The notes: generated by a model not told the origin, from the letters alone. A stretch of 64,000 bases of DNA from Nansenia antarctica (GCA_963989245.1 OZ022345.1:22045696-22109695), one strand, 5' to 3'. Positions 32,107-44,529 are shown, counted from the first letter of the stretch. Numbers and translations are program-made.

Positions 32107-34126
32107 GTAAACTTCCAACACCCAGTTCATATATCATTTCTTTTTACACAATCAGCCTAGAAAGAGAGAGGTCTGTATTTTGAAGGATCATTTCAGAAGT
32201 GTGATGAATATAAAATGTTAATTTCTCCATGCTCTATGTATTTATTTATGAAAGTTGTGTTGTTTTGTATTCTGTTGAAAGGGGAAATTGTGATAAATAA
32301 TTGACTCAATCACTATCTAATATTATTCCCACACTGTTGGCAGATTGCTCTATTATTGTGAGTCATGAGGTTGAAATGTTCCCTTATGAAATAATGCATC
32401 AATGACATCACTGGCACCATTTTATACCAAAGTGAGTGACAGCAGCTGGTGAAAGGTGGACCAAGTCGATACGGTCATCTTTCCTTTTTTTTTAATACAG
32501 ATTATGAAAGTGTAGATTGTCAGCTCTCAAATGATGATGTCATACACTGAAACCAGTTGAAATTAGATGAAGATTTATTGTTTATGTGAATGTTGGTACA
32601 CCTCGATTCAACTAGCGGAGAAAATCTGAACAAGACATGTATCACCATGACAACACTCACCCGAGTACAAAGCTCAGAATGTGTTACAGCAGACGAGTGT
32701 TGTGAATCACGTAATGAAAACAAGCTTAGTTCGCTGACAAATTATAAGTATTTAAGGATCCTAAAACTGTTGATTGTTATATTGAGGGGGCTCTAAAACA
32801 TTTAAACTTTCAGAATAATAAAAAAATAAAAACACATATAAAAAACAACAACAACAAAATCTGCATTGTTGTCAATGTCAATCCGTACACACAGGCTAGA
32901 GGCCAATCTAACAAATGTGGGGGGAGGAATAGTGTTGGAGTACGTCCAGGCGTATGTCCAGAAAATAAGCTGATCTAATAGAAAACTGAGAAGTGATAGG
33001 ATGTATATCTTAATGTGATATGATGTACAACATCTCAGTCTTCCAGCTGAAACGTTAGGAGGATTTATTGCAAACTTAACAACATACCAGTATTCAGTCA
33101 CACTCGGCTTCTAAACACCAAGGCCACATCTGGGTGGAAGGGGCGGTGACCACATGACGCAGGAGGGGACAAGGACATCTCAACTCCTACGACCTCGATT
33201 CCTCTTTCACTCTCCAGGAGGGAGAGGAAGGGAGGAGAGGAGAGGAAGGGAGGGTAGGAGGAGAGGACAGGCGGAATTGAGAGAAAATAATCTAGAAAAG
33301 GCACATGTCATGACACAACCTTCTCCCTGATACGATCAACAAGTAAATATCCATACAGTAGATGATGGTGCAGCCAGCAGACCCCCCCCCCCCTTCTTCT
33401 TTAGGGCTCCTGCCTCCTTAAACCTTCTCTCCTGTGTGTATTCTCTGGTGTTTCTTTAGGTTTCCTGCCTCACTGAAACCCTTCCCACACTGGGAGCAGT
33501 AGAATGGCTTCTCTCCTGTGTGTGTTCTCTGGTGACTCTTTAGGTGTCCTGCCTGACTGAAACCCTTCCCACACTGGGAGCAGTAGAATGGCTTCTCTCC
33601 TGTGTGTATTCTCTGATGTCTCTTTAGGACACCTGCCTCACTGAAACTCTGCCCACACTGGGAGCAGCAGAATGGCTTCTCTCCTGTGTGTATTCTCTGG
33701 TGTGTCTTTAGGTTTCCTGCCACACTGAAACTCTTCCCACACTGGGAGCAGCAGAATGGCTTCTCTCCTGTGTGTATTCTCTGATGGCTCTTTAGTCTGC
33801 TCATATAACCAAATCTCTTTCCACACTGAAGACAAGAGTGAGTCTTCTGTCCTCCTTGAGTCTGTGGTTGTGATTTAAGGTGAGTTGGACAAATGAAACT
33901 CTCACTGCAATCTAAACAGTGGTGATTCTTCTGTCTTGAGCTCCTCCTCCTCCGTCTGTGTTGTTTATGGCTTCCTGATGCGGTGGAGCTGGGCTCCATG
34001 TCTGAGTCTGGGTTGGAGCTCTCTCCTGTAAGAATAGGAACATATACAGGATTAGAAACAACATGAGAACAAGTGCTGCTTCCATAGACTCAGAAGTGCC
34101 AGAAGTAACACCACATCTCTGGAGTG
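32107..34126 (-). repeat. Segmental duplication copy C (inverted)
   Basis: The block is the reverse complement of 3873-6880 (finger exon and 3' flank). At its right edge it continues, to about 36980, as the reverse complement of the region upstream of ZNF-B (about 22805-23550), once the inserted hAT is removed. Confidence 0.88.
33418..34025 (-). CDS. ZNF-C finger exon: five C2H2 fingers
   Basis: Read on the minus strand, the acceptor AG lies just right of 34025 and the exon starts with the same ESSNPDSDMEPSS and basic segment as A and B. After the degenerate first finger come five complete fingers (helices YMSRLKS, VAGNLKT, EAGVLKR, QAGHLKS, EAGNLKK). It ends TGEKV and a stop at the same place where ZNF-A has its decayed finger. 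It joins in phase 1 to the acidic exons at 43323-43586 or 44530-44805, and through them to 52402-52594. It is the shortest of the three arrays, so finger number has changed by loss or gain since duplication. Confidence 0.9.
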
Positions 34127-34393
34127 TTTCTAAAATAATTTATTGCAGCTTATATATTTAGCTTTGGGTATCTGATTAATGGATTAACTGAATCTGTCAT
34201 AGCTAGGTAGAGTTTGATGGCCAATATGGCAGAACCAGGGAGAAACAAATGAAATCTTTGAGAAAGAAGATACAAGAACACAGTGTCTCACAGAGCCACA
34301 AGCTAGCAGAAGAAATAGTAGAAAAACAAACAAAACAAAAAACTGGGTGAAAACACTTTGGAGTCAAACTTTCTGAAAACACAAGAGGAGTGT

Positions 34394-34740
34394 CTAGCCT
34401 CCACTAAGAATGTCTTCAATATAGCATATTATATTGCCAAACATAATAGACCATACACAGATCACCATGCAGAAAGCCCTTCTTAAACTCAGACATGCAA
34501 TTGATACCATTCCTGTGAGTAGTGCAGATTGGGAAAGAGGTTTTTCAGAAATGAATAATGTTGTCACACCTTTGCGCACACAACTGAGAATTGAAAACAC
34601 CTCAGCTCTTATCTTTATTTAACTAGTTGGACCTCCTCTTGAGTGTTGGAACCCCATGAAATATGTAAAGAAGTGGGTGCCTACTAGAAGATCTGCTAGT
34701 CGTAAACTTGTTTATATTTGTGTGTGTGTAGATGGGCAAA
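34394..34740 (+). pseudogene. hAT transposase C-terminal relic, copy C
   Basis: The plus strand encodes ALLKLRHAIDTIPVSSADWE and GFSEMNNVVTPLRTQL, a hAT C-terminal dimerisation domain similar to KIAA1586-like proteins. A TAA at 34620-34622 interrupts it, and the frame continues LVGPPLECWNPMKYVKKW. It is the inverted paralogue of 22773-23260. Confidence 0.75.
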
Positions 34741-35251
34741 TCCAGGGTTCGAGTTATGTGGGAGCCAATGGGAGCTGAGCTCCCATAGAGATGGTCTGAG
34801 CTCCCTTGAAGGCAGTAAAATCAAAAATCTGTCGGGGTCGCTAATAATACATTACCACAACTATTATTTGATCAAAATGTCAATGTAATGAATATTATTT
34901 AATTTATATTATAAATATTGTAAAATAAACACGTTTTCCAAAAGAACTACGCGCACCATTAATCTCCTGTGAATGACAGTATGCCTTTGACTGCCTGCAC
35001 TTCACCACCAAGACACCATGGGGCGCAGTAGAATATTGAGCAACAGCAAAAGGTTGATTAATCAGCTGTGCGGTAAACCGTTGGAACACACAGTGCACAG
35101 CTGATTAATCAATTAAACCAATAGAGTGAGACAGGATATGTTCATGCAAGGTGCCTTTCAGGAAGTAGTGGAGATCGTGCACCTAGCCTATTATTGAGAA
35201 GCAAACATTCATTCATTAGCTATACAGGAGTATATACATACAGTAGCTACC

Positions 35252-35488
35252 ATGCCGCCCAAAAAAAGGCCACTGCTGCCGACCGGGTCATCAAGCCTAG
35301 AACATTTCGGGTTTTTATCAAAGAAACCTGCTATGACACCTAACGTTAGCCCTGCTGACAAATTTGACCCTCTCCCGTTCATCCAATCTTGGATAAAGAA
35401 AGGACATCGGACGTCAGCATCATGGGTTCCAGGACCGCGACCGCAGCCTACTGAAAACAGACCACTTTGGTCTATCTTGTCTCCGTAA
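35252..35488 (+). other. Short frame in the hAT element, possible transposase N-terminal exon
   Basis: A 78-codon frame starts MPPKKRPLLPTGSSSLEHFG, followed by FLSKKPA. A GTAAGGT donor-like site follows the stop closely. It resembles lysine-rich N-termini of hAT transposases but carries no BED finger. The assignment is uncertain. Confidence 0.35.
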
Positions 35489-35599
35489 AGGTAAGGTGGC
35501 TTTTACTTTTTACTAACCTAGTGTACATATTTTTCGCTCCTTCTGTATAGCAAAAATAACACAATTATTGGCCGAGATACATGTGTGACTATCGCTTTT

Positions 35600-36406
35600 A
35601 CAGCTGTTGTTTCATGTGGGGCTGTTGATGTGGTGAAATGAGTAGCCTGCAGCTGTGGCGTCAGGATATGTTGGTATTTGAGGAGGAGGATGAGGATGAG
35701 GATGATGTTTCGGTACCGGTACCGTTTTTAAAGTATCGATTTGTCACCGGTAGGGCTGTTACGATTATTCGACGTCGTCGACGTCACCGACTACGTCAAT
35801 ACGTCGGTTAGCGTAATATGCGTCGGTTAGTCGTAAAAAAACAAAATGGCGTTTTTTTTTTTTTTTTTTAACCTTTATTTTACCAGGCGAGACAATTAAG
35901 TGTATCAGTGAAAAATTGATAGCTACTAGCTAATGTTACACAAGCAATGTAGCTCACCACAGTTCGTATGTCTTGTCTTCTGGTGTTAGTAACGTTAGCT
36001 ATGTAGCTGGCTAGCTACGGTAGCCTATTGTCATTGTGGTGCGAGCACCTACTGTACGTTATCTAGCTCGTAGCTCGCATGCTACGTTAGCATCAATTTA
36101 GCTAATCATAACATAGCAGCGAGAGTAACGTTAGCTAGCTATGTGTTGTGGTGATGGACAGACTTCTAAATGGCCATGTTGGCATTCAAGTTGGCTAAAC
36201 ATAGCAGTGAGGTGGAGACAAATACTTATTTAAAAATAAAAATAAAAATTCAGTACAAAAATTATCGTTAGACTTATCGATAAATTAGTCGTTAGACTAA
36301 TCGAATAACCGATAAAATAATCGCTAGATTAATCGTTAGAAAAATAGTCGTTTGGGACAGCACTAGTCACCGGTATCGAATAAAACCCAAACTGTACCCA
36401 ACCCTA
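35600..36406 (+). mobile_element. hAT fragment (TAGGGTTGGGTACCG family), level 2
   Basis: The sequence around the inner insertion (GTACCGTTTTTAAAGTATCG, then AATAAAACCCAAACTG, ending CAACCCTA at 36406) matches the right end of the element at 42145-43287. The left end is not found, so it is truncated. Confidence 0.7.
35751..36365 (+). mobile_element. Non-autonomous hAT, 615 bp, level 3
   Basis: Ends are TAGGGCTGT and ACAGCACTA. The exact 8-bp duplication GTCACCGG is at 35743-35750 and 36366-36373. No coding capacity. It contains a LINE-like TTTATTTTACCAGG tail near 35870. Confidence 0.88.
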
Positions 36407-37830
36407 ACTATATGTTTACATGCCAACTAATTAGCTAATTCATTTCTGTCATTTGGAGCTGAGGGGAGCAACAGAGAGACGGACAACAGGACAGCAACAG
36501 AGAGACAGACAACAGGACAGTAACAGAGAGACAACGGGAGAGGAGAGCAATAGAGACAGAACTGAATGCACTGAACCTTTTTTTATTCTTTGCATTATTA
36601 ACACTGTTGTGTTATTGTGTTATTAAAGTGTTTAAGTGTTTTATGGTAAAGCATTATGAGTGGTGTGTGTGTGCAGGGTGCTCGTGAGTTGTATATTTTG
36701 GGGAGGGGGGAGGCTTGTGTATGGGGGCGGGGGGTCCTCACACAAAGGAGTAGCCTAGGGCCACTGACCACCTTAATCCGCTACTGCCTATAGCTAATTA
36801 AAACTTGTAAGTCCCATCGCTGTGTGGGCATGATTCGCGCGTGCATGAGAACATTTCGCACTGTTATTTTGGAGACCCCCACAGAGTTCAGCTTATAACT
36901 CGAACCCTGGGCAAATCTATATATATATATGCATGCAGACATGTTTGAGAGGGAGGGGTGGGTGGAGGGGTATCAATCTTCTACAGTTTGTATGTCTTGT
37001 CTTCTGGTGCCGCCTCCGTCATATTTCTAGCCGCCTCCAGCTCTCGACAAACTGACGGGTCGTATTTTCTACAAGCGTTGCACTCGGTGGATTTCTGTCA
37101 TTTCTAACTGCAATTGCTGCACTGCGCCGAAGTGGTGGCGGGGGCGCTGTTTCGCAAATAAGTTAGCTTTCGTTTCTGCTAGCAAAATAGCTGATAGTAT
37201 GTTGACTGCTCAAGGAGAATACATATTTGAAAGTACAGAATGCCTGAGAGCCTTATATTGCATTATATTTTGATTGGTCATCTGGTGCCTGAATATTGTG
37301 TTTTCCTTTACATAAATAATTCCACCATAAATTGATACAGAAAGGGCACAAATTGGTGCATATTAATTCACCAGAAAGCAAGAAATTAAGTGTTTGATGT
37401 TAAGTGCTTCATGGGTCCCCCCCGATGTCAAACACCACTGGTACCACCTCCGCCTCATTTTGAGCCAGGAAAAACCCTGATGGCCATGTTGGCATTCAAG
37501 TTGGCTAAACATAGTGTGTCTGGGGCTGTTTGACAGAGGCAGTTACAGTAGTAGTAGTAGCAGTTCGCCGAATTAAAGGTGTCTGTGTTTAATTGCGGGC
37601 CCACAGACAGCCCCCATACATCAGCTGATCATTTAAAGGGGTGGCCGTCTGAGTAATGTGCATGTCATACGCTGCTTTGTTTTATAAGAGCAGCAGCTAT
37701 TACCCAGAGTGCTTTATATAGACACTGTTAAACAGAGAGACAATACAGCCATTATTTTGAGGAAAATTAAGTGATACATTAATCGAACAGTAAAAAAATA
37801 TATTGTTAGTCGTTAGAGTAACCTGCGGGA

Positions 37831-38635
37831 TGACCTGACCTGGAAGGACAACACAAAAGGCACCATCAAGAGGGCACAACAGCGGCTATACACCCTGAGA
37901 TGCCTCAGGAAGGAACACAGCAAGCAGGAGATACTGGTGACCTTTTACCGCTGCGCAGTGGAGAGCATCCTCACCTACGGCATCTGCAACTGGTTCTCCA
38001 GCTGCACAACAGCGGAGAGAAATGCGCTACAGAGAGTCGTGAGAACAGCACAGAAGATCACCGGCGCCCCCCTCCCCTCTCTGGAAGAGCTGTACAACAC
38101 ACGCTGTCTCAGGAAGGCCTCCAAGATCTCCAGGGACCCGACCCAGCCTGGGTACGTACACTTTACCAGGCTGCCCTCGAAAAGGTGGTTCAGGACCCTG
38201 GCCGCTAAGACTAACAGACTGAAGAACAGCTTCTACCACAGGGCCGTCCAGGCCCTGAACACAGCAAAGACCTAAGTTCTGGGCCCTGGACAGTCTGGAC
38301 GGATTGTATGGCAGCTGCTGGACTGAAAAAATCAGGTGTAGTGCGGAGGCACAAACATGTACATTTCAAGCCTGCAAACTGTGACACTTTAAATAACGTG
38401 AAACAATACTATTGTGCAATATGACAACCCTAGTCGTCTATCTGTACAGTATAGTACAGTGGATTGTGTACATAGCCTTTATTTATGTAAACCAGCTCCT
38501 TCCCTTCTTGTGATTTTTTTTTAACGGTTTTTTTTTTCTTCCCTTTCCTAACACCAGGGGAGCCACCCCTCCTAAATTTCGTTGTTTGGTACCTGTACTG
38601 TAGCAATGACAATAAAGTCCATTCATTCATTCATA
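37831..38635 (+). mobile_element. 5'-truncated LINE with (ATTC) tail
   Basis: It begins inside RT-domain coding sequence and ends AATAAAGTCCATTCATTC. TAACC occurs at both borders and may be the target duplication. The 3' UTR matches the minus-strand fragment at 13980-14246. Confidence 0.85.
37832..38275 (+). pseudogene. LINE reverse transcriptase C-terminus
   Basis: The frame runs from the insert edge (TWKDNTKGTIKRAQQRLYTL), through FYRCAVESILTYGICNWF and ALQRVVRTAQKITGAPLPSL to NTAKT and a stop. This is the standard C-terminal end of a jockey/L2-group fish LINE. All catalytic blocks are missing through 5' truncation. Confidence 0.85.
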
Positions 38636-38857
38636 ACCGACTAATCGAAAAAATTATCGCTAGATTAATCGTTAGAAAAATAGTCGTTAGGGACAGCCCT
38701 ATCAATGACGCAAACAACTTGAGCCAATTCATTGTCACATGCTCATTAACCTAAACGAGCCACTCTCTCATGCTTGTTAAACTAAAATATGTCAGCAGTG
38801 TGTCTGGTGATATGTGTTTATAACCTTAGGACTCCAGTTCCCAGTATGCACCAGAAG

Positions 38858-40117
38858 TAGGGGTGTAACGGATCACCTAAGTCACGGATCGGATCGTGTC
38901 ACGGTTTTTGAGTCACGGATCGGATCATTTTTCGGATCAACACAAAACATACAAATAAAAATAAAAAGCTTTTTCCTCGAATTCTGTAAAAACACCACTT
39001 TTACTGTGTAAAAACCCAACAACATTCAAGATGTCAAAACTGGTATATATATATGTGTGTGTATAACATATTCTACACTCAAACATTAGGCTACATATTA
39101 AATTCAATGTGTGAATGTGCAATAATACTATGTGCAATATGACAACCCTCGTGCACATAAGGTTCAGAGATAGGAAATGTTAGGATATGTATAGCATAGC
39201 ATAGAGTACAGCACAGTGTTTTATTTGTATAGTATAGTATAGTGGATAGTGTATATAGCCTTTATTTATGTAAACCAGCTCTTTTCCCTTCTTGTTTTTA
39301 GTATTTTTTTCCTAGCACCAGGGGAGCCCCCCCTCACAAATTTCGTTGTATGGTACCTGTACTATATTAATGACAATAAAGACCATTCATTCATTCATTC
39401 ATTCAACTTAAATGATGCCGTAGGAGAGCGGGAGGAGGCACCTGGTTGCAGCAGTGAATCACTGGGCTCTTTAAAGCAGACAAATAAACATGTTTTCTGC
39501 CACTTTTAACTATATAATAAAGTGAAACCTTACTTTAAACATGGTATGAAAAAATTGGCTACATTATCAGAAGTTATCAAGCTGCCTTTTTCGTGCCTCC
39601 CGTCAACACTCCCGTCAAATGTGTGGTCATGCTCGTACGACTTTCTCGTTGCACAACGCTTAAACACCGTAACTTTTTTATCAACCACACTTCCAATGAC
39701 ACTGTCCGTCATTGTTATAATTGACAGAGAAGACAAAGTGTTCCCATACACTGAGAGCGCCGGAGAGCACACTGGGTCCGACGTCATAAAGGGACCAAGT
39801 AATTTGATTGGACAAGAGGTGTTCCATGAATGCTGATCAGATTCCAGAGCGAATTTACGAACGCAGCCTTGTTGTTCTGGATTTTTTTCCCCCATTATCA
39901 ACCTATCATTGCGCTTTAGAGTAAAAGAAAGCACGCAACTGTCGCGTCTATCTTTTCATGGCAACTCTACATTGTGATTTACAAGGGATATTAACTAATA
40001 TTAAGTAATATTATTACTTGGTTACATTTTGCAATTAATCCGCGGTACACATGCGTGCCGAACCGTGGGGGGCGATCCGTACGGATCACGGATTATCCGT
40101 GATCCGTTACACCCCTA
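38858..40117. mobile_element. Non-autonomous hAT, TIR TAGGGGTGTAACGGATCAC
   Basis: The 19-bp ends are perfect inverse copies. The 8-bp duplication ACCAGAAG is at 38850-38857 and 40118-40125. It holds a LINE 3' end (about 39110-39407). No transposase motif is recognised in the 134-codon minus frame at 39530-39934. Confidence 0.93.
39110..39407 (+). mobile_element. LINE 3' UTR fragment in the hAT
   Basis: It matches 57590-57895 (GTGCAATAACACTATGTGC through GACAATAAAGACCATTC) and ends in an (ATTC)n tail. Confidence 0.85.
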
Positions 40118-40164
40118 ACCAGAAGCATGTGCAGAAGTTGCAGATACGCAAATGTTATCTGTGT

Positions 40165-41629
40165 TGGAGTGCCACTTGCTTTGGAGCCAAGGCCTCTGAA
40201 CAGAGCCACAAGCCATAGTGGTTGAAATCTTTCCCTATGAAATGGGACAACCCTTCAAGACCCTGATACGTCATCAGTAGTGTCATAGAAAAGCATTGAC
40301 GCTCGGTTTTACACTATTAACGGATCAAAGTCATCAAACAAAAAAGAACAATGCTTCATTATCAGACCATGGCAGAATAGGTGATCTGTAGGCTATCATC
40401 CTGTGCTCCTACCCTGCCAGTCTGCACTGAGATAGGAAAACCATGCAAGAACTTCGCGGCTGAACTTAAGGTAAATTTCAGGCATCATCTGCCATCAAAG
40501 GGGGGAATGCAACATGAAGTATGTCAAAATGCACCAGTATCATGCACAGATCAGCCTTAAAACATGTAACGTTAGATAGATAACATTAGACACGGAGGGC
40601 AGATTTATTTTCATGGCGTTCCGAAATTCGATGTGACAGGAACGCTGGAGAAACAGCCGCTGTTAGTCAGAACATGATATAACCCATCAATAATATTACA
40701 TAATAACAACTGCTTGGATTAGATTGCGTGTTTTGGTTTAATAAGTGCCATAGCTATAGCGTCATATGCCATCAAAGAGGAGAAATGCGACATGAAATAG
40801 GTCCTAACGCGTGACTATCATTCACAAATCAGCCTAATGTTTGATAGATAACTTTACATCAAATCCATCACCCGCTGTCAAACGACACATGTAAGATTAT
40901 TATTATTTATTTATTTTAAACAGGATTGTACATCTGAGAAATGTGAATCGCGCTCCGATGACATGGTGTATTTCTATGGGGAGGCTGTGCCTGGCGCTTC
41001 TATTGGACAGGGACGCCGGGGCGCTCATACAATCTCTGCGTTTGTTGCAGAGGAACAGGGTGACAAACGCACAGATATGAGTGCTCCATTGTCTTGCTTT
41101 TGGTAGTCTAATGGAAGTGCCCAGGTTATAGTTTAGCTATTATTGTCCTCTACTGCTGAGCACCAAAACCCTCAGATCTTAAACTTGGCTGAAGCGCGCT
41201 GGACTTTGGAACGGTGTATTTCTATGTTAAGCATAGGCACAGCACATCGGCATATATTGGTTATTTTTAGTTATATATTTTTGGTTATGCTTGTTATAAA
41301 AAAAGGTCTACAATGCATTGAATGACATTAAACTAAGATAATGAGATAATTTTCATAATTTTTCAAATCTTTATTACCAAGTAATCACAGAGTAAAAAGT
41401 AATGACATGTGTGGTTGTCTTCCGCATTGCCTAGAGCGGAATCAGATTTCTGTAGATGATTCGCAATGCATCCTGGGAGGTAGGGTTATGGCTCAGAAAT
41501 CTAACGTGGTCCCAAAAAATCTCCAAACTGAGCCGTGGATAGCCCTCCCCCTCCCCCTTAGCCCCCGATGAAAACATGAAACGGAGCAGGAGGGGTGAAA
41601 CAGTCATAGGGGTGAATTGGGATCGGGCC
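40165..41629. mobile_element. PIF/Harbinger-like copy, partial
   Basis: The right end reads GAATTGGGATCGGGCC|TTA as in the element ending 51407. Interior blocks (CCCTGATACGTCATCAGTAG; AACTAAGATAATGAGAT) recur at 51540-51700. The left terminus is not found. Confidence 0.6.
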
Positions 41630-42144
41630 TTACTGTGCATCACGTAGCAGAGCATGGCGAGTTTGAAAAGCTGACCGCAGAGAAGGAGAAGAAAAAGGCA
41701 GAGAAAGTGTACAGACACAACTCGGCCAGCCTAGCAAAAGGTTTGTGGAGATTTTTAAAAAGACTTTTAAAACATTTAGGCCTAGGCCTCGCTTTATCGG
41801 ATGCTCAATTGTCAATTGTCTCATCCACACTAATTTTCTTTTTTTTATTATCCTATTAGTATTAGGCTATTATTTGATAGGTATCGGCAGTATATCGGCC
41901 GGTATTTCTCATAGATTATCTGTGATCGGTATCGGTGGCAAAAAACAGTATCGGGGCAGAAGTGACAACATCTCTGGGGTCTGTAGAATATAATGACTGA
42001 ACACAGAGTTCAAGAGAGACTTATCAATGCCACAATAGAAGAGACCAAAGAGGCACTGTCAAACTAAGTATTGACTGTTACAGTAGTACACTATTAACAC
42101 CATAGAGCACTGACTAGGAGTTGTCCAATGAATACCATTTTAAC

Positions 42145-43287
42145 TAGGGTTGGGTACCGAAAACCGGTACCGGTATGGTACCGGTTACTTTACCTCCGGT
42201 TCCTCGTTTCGGTTCCTCTGTCGCCCCCTGGTGTCCGAAACGGATGTTACATGCAACCGCACGTGACATCGCCTGTTAGTTCCAGTGCATGTAATCCGAG
42301 ACTGAATCGCTCTCAACAAGTGCGAGGCGACGCGCATGCAAAACAGTTTTGTGATTGGTCTGAATTTAGCGGGAAATGTTGATTTCAGGAAATCCCTCTC
42401 CTTTGCGTCTCTCCATCACTTTAACAACGACATTGGCAGGGGAAAAGAATTGGAGTCGAATTTTTTTTGACAACGGATTTACATACTGGAAAAACATGCA
42501 GCTAAAATTCAGGGAACATTTGGACAATAAGAGACACAAGGAAGCTGTGGTCGCGCGGTCTAACTACAGGGCAATATGCGTGGGGCAAAAATAATCTGAA
42601 ATCATCACGAACATCATCATGTCACTGTCATCAAAGGTAAAAGTTGGTTTTCTTTAACTCAGCTGATGCATTACCTTGCTGTTGATTGTTTACCGAATGC
42701 TCCATCTGACTGTCAAACTGTGATTTTACTTGTGTAAACAGTTAATGAGTAACGTTAGCCCGTTTTGTGCGTGTACTCTCATGTAGGCCTACTTCATATT
42801 GATGAGCTGATAATCTTTCAGTGTGTGTGTGTGTGTATGTATGTGACTGTCAGTCACAAGTTTATATTCTACGGATGTTGTTCAGTGCTGTATGCGCGTT
42901 CCCGGTTCTGTGTGTACTCTTGTATACTTCATATTCAATGAGCAGATTATCTTTCACTGTGTGTGTGTGTGTGTCTTGGGCGTATCTGTCAGTCACATGT
43001 ATATTATACGGTAACCTATGTTCAGTGCTGTAGTTCCCCATGTTCTACTGCAGCTGTAGCATCAGGATATGTTCGTATTTTATCACCTTATATAAAACAT
43101 CGCTGCTCGTCATTAATGGCATGCACTCGGAAAATCGCGTCAGTGACCACCCCGCAACTGATGTGAAAAATCCTGGAGGAAACATTTTTATTTATTTTTA
43201 TCAAAAGTACCGATTTAGGTACCGGACCGTTTTTAAAGTATCGATTTGGCACCGGTATCGAATAAAACCAAACGGTACTCAACCCTA
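42145..43287 (+). mobile_element. hAT transposon, TIR TAGGGTTGGGTACCG
   Basis: The right end is CGGTACTCAACCCTA, which matches the left TIR at 14 of 15 positions. The 8-bp duplication ATTTTAAC is at 42137-42144 and 43288-43295. The element is 1143 bp, with only a fragment of a coding region. Confidence 0.92.
42376..42594 (+). pseudogene. hAT N-terminal (TTF-type zinc finger) fragment
   Basis: The end of the frame, FTYWKNMQLKFREHLDNKRH then KEAVVARSNYRAI, resembles the TTF/ZMYM-like finger that opens many hAT transposases. The catalytic region is deleted. Confidence 0.55.
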
Positions 43288-43322
43288 ATTTTAACATTAG
43301 CAAATTCATCACATGAACTTAC

Positions 43323-43586
43323 CACCCAAATGTGTGTCCTCTATTTCCTCTCCTATCACATCTTTCTGCACCACTTCTCCTCCTTCCTCCTCTTCTTTCA
43401 CCATCACTTCTCCCTCCTCCTCTTCCACTACCACATTCTGTTCCAGTGTTTGACTGCAGTCCTCCAGGTTCACTGCCACCATCTCTGGACCCCGCTGTGT
43501 GCTTGTCTGGGCTGGAGAACCACAGTCCGAACCCAGGGAGTCTGTGGACTTGTGTTCAGACATGGTAGCTGGGCTGTGAGGTGGAT
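43323..43586 (-). CDS. ZNF-C acidic exon, downstream copy
   Basis: The minus strand has acceptor CTACACAG just right of 43586 and donor GGTG|GTAAGT after 43323. Length is 264 bp, a multiple of three, with phase 1 on both sides. The ATG is at 43563 (MSEHKSTDSLGSDCGSPAQT), followed by RGPEMVAVNLEDCSQTLEQ and an acidic run. It can splice alone to the finger exon at 34025 or be added after 44530-44805 without changing frame. Confidence 0.78.
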
Positions 43587-43815
43587 CTGTGTAGTAAACA
43601 AAGAAAGAGGCACATAGTGGAGAGTTAATTTCACAAACATACAAATGACCAGAAACCTAACAGAAGATATGCACTACTATGAGATGCTGTAGTAAAGCGT
43701 CTTCCACATTGACTGAACAGAAGAACAGAAAAGGTGGTCTGGTTTTCTAAGAAGAATGAAAAATAAAAGTATGGGGTTAGCTTACCAAACGGGTACATAC
43801 ACCTTACGATCAGTG

Positions 43816-44270
43816 CCTGGGCCAGCTCCATCTGACCCTAACCCTATCACTGCCTGGGTCAGTCTGACACTAACCCTATCACTGCCTGGGTCAGTCTGAC
43901 CCTAACCCTATCACTGCCTGGGTCAGCTCCATCTGACCCTAACCCTATCACTGCCTGGGTCAGTCTGACCCTAACCCTATCACTGCCTGGGTCAGTCTGA
44001 CCCTAACCCTATCACTGCCTGGGTCAGTCTGACCCTAACCCTATCACTGCCTGGGTCAGTCTGACCCTAACTCTATCACTGCCTGTGTCAGCTCCATCTG
44101 ACCCTAACCCTATTACTGCCTGGGTCAGTCTGGCCCTAAAGCTATCACTGCCTGGTTCAGTCTGATCCTAACCCTATAACTGCCTGGGCCAGCTCCATCT
44201 AACCCTGACCCCATCACTGTCTGGGTCATTCTGACCCTAACACTATCACTGCCTGGCCAGCTCCATCTGA
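43816..44270. repeat. Minisatellite of 32/36-bp units containing CCCTAACCCTA
   Basis: About 14 units of the form CTGACCCTAACCCTATCACT plus GCCTGGGTCAGT, some with an extra AGCTCCAT. It lies between the two ZNF-C acidic exons. Confidence 0.95.
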
Positions 44271-44529
44271 GCTCCCTTGAGTGGCGTGACCTGGCGGTGG
44301 TCTATATGATAGTTTGTTCAGGTTTGTGGTTTTTGGTTGGTTGGTCCGGTAACAGAACCAAAATGTGCGCACTCATTCACACACATTTATCAACAGTGAT
44401 TCACACCAATATTTCTCAACAAAAACCAGACCATATGAAATGTAAAGGAAAGGAGGGAAATGGAGAGAACTATCTAAATATCACTTTCCACTCATCCTAA
44501 CATTAGACAACTTCATAACATTAACTTAC

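Larger units (their letters stand above)
34743..36909 (+). mobile_element. hAT transposon with perfect 15-bp TIRs (level 1 of a nest)
   Basis: Ends are CAGGGTTCGAGTTAT and its exact inverse. The target duplication GGCAAATC is at 34735-34742 and 36910-36917. The paralogous region near 22915 has the single uninterrupted site. The 2167-bp element contains further hAT copies. Confidence 0.93.
36984..38701 (+). mobile_element. Second, truncated copy of the TAGGGCTGT hAT family with two inserts
   Basis: Segments at 36984-37015, 37479-37830 and 38632-38701 match or extend the element at 35751-36365 (GGCCATGTTGGCATTCAAGT part and the CGCTAGATTAATCG right end, terminating ACAGCCCTA). They are separated by a fragment ending AGGAAAAACCCTG at 37478 and by a LINE. 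Confidence 0.65.

Noticed and set aside
39530..39934. 134-codon minus-strand frame in the hAT at 38858
   Set aside because: No transposase or zinc-finger motif; probably a chance frame in a non-autonomous element.
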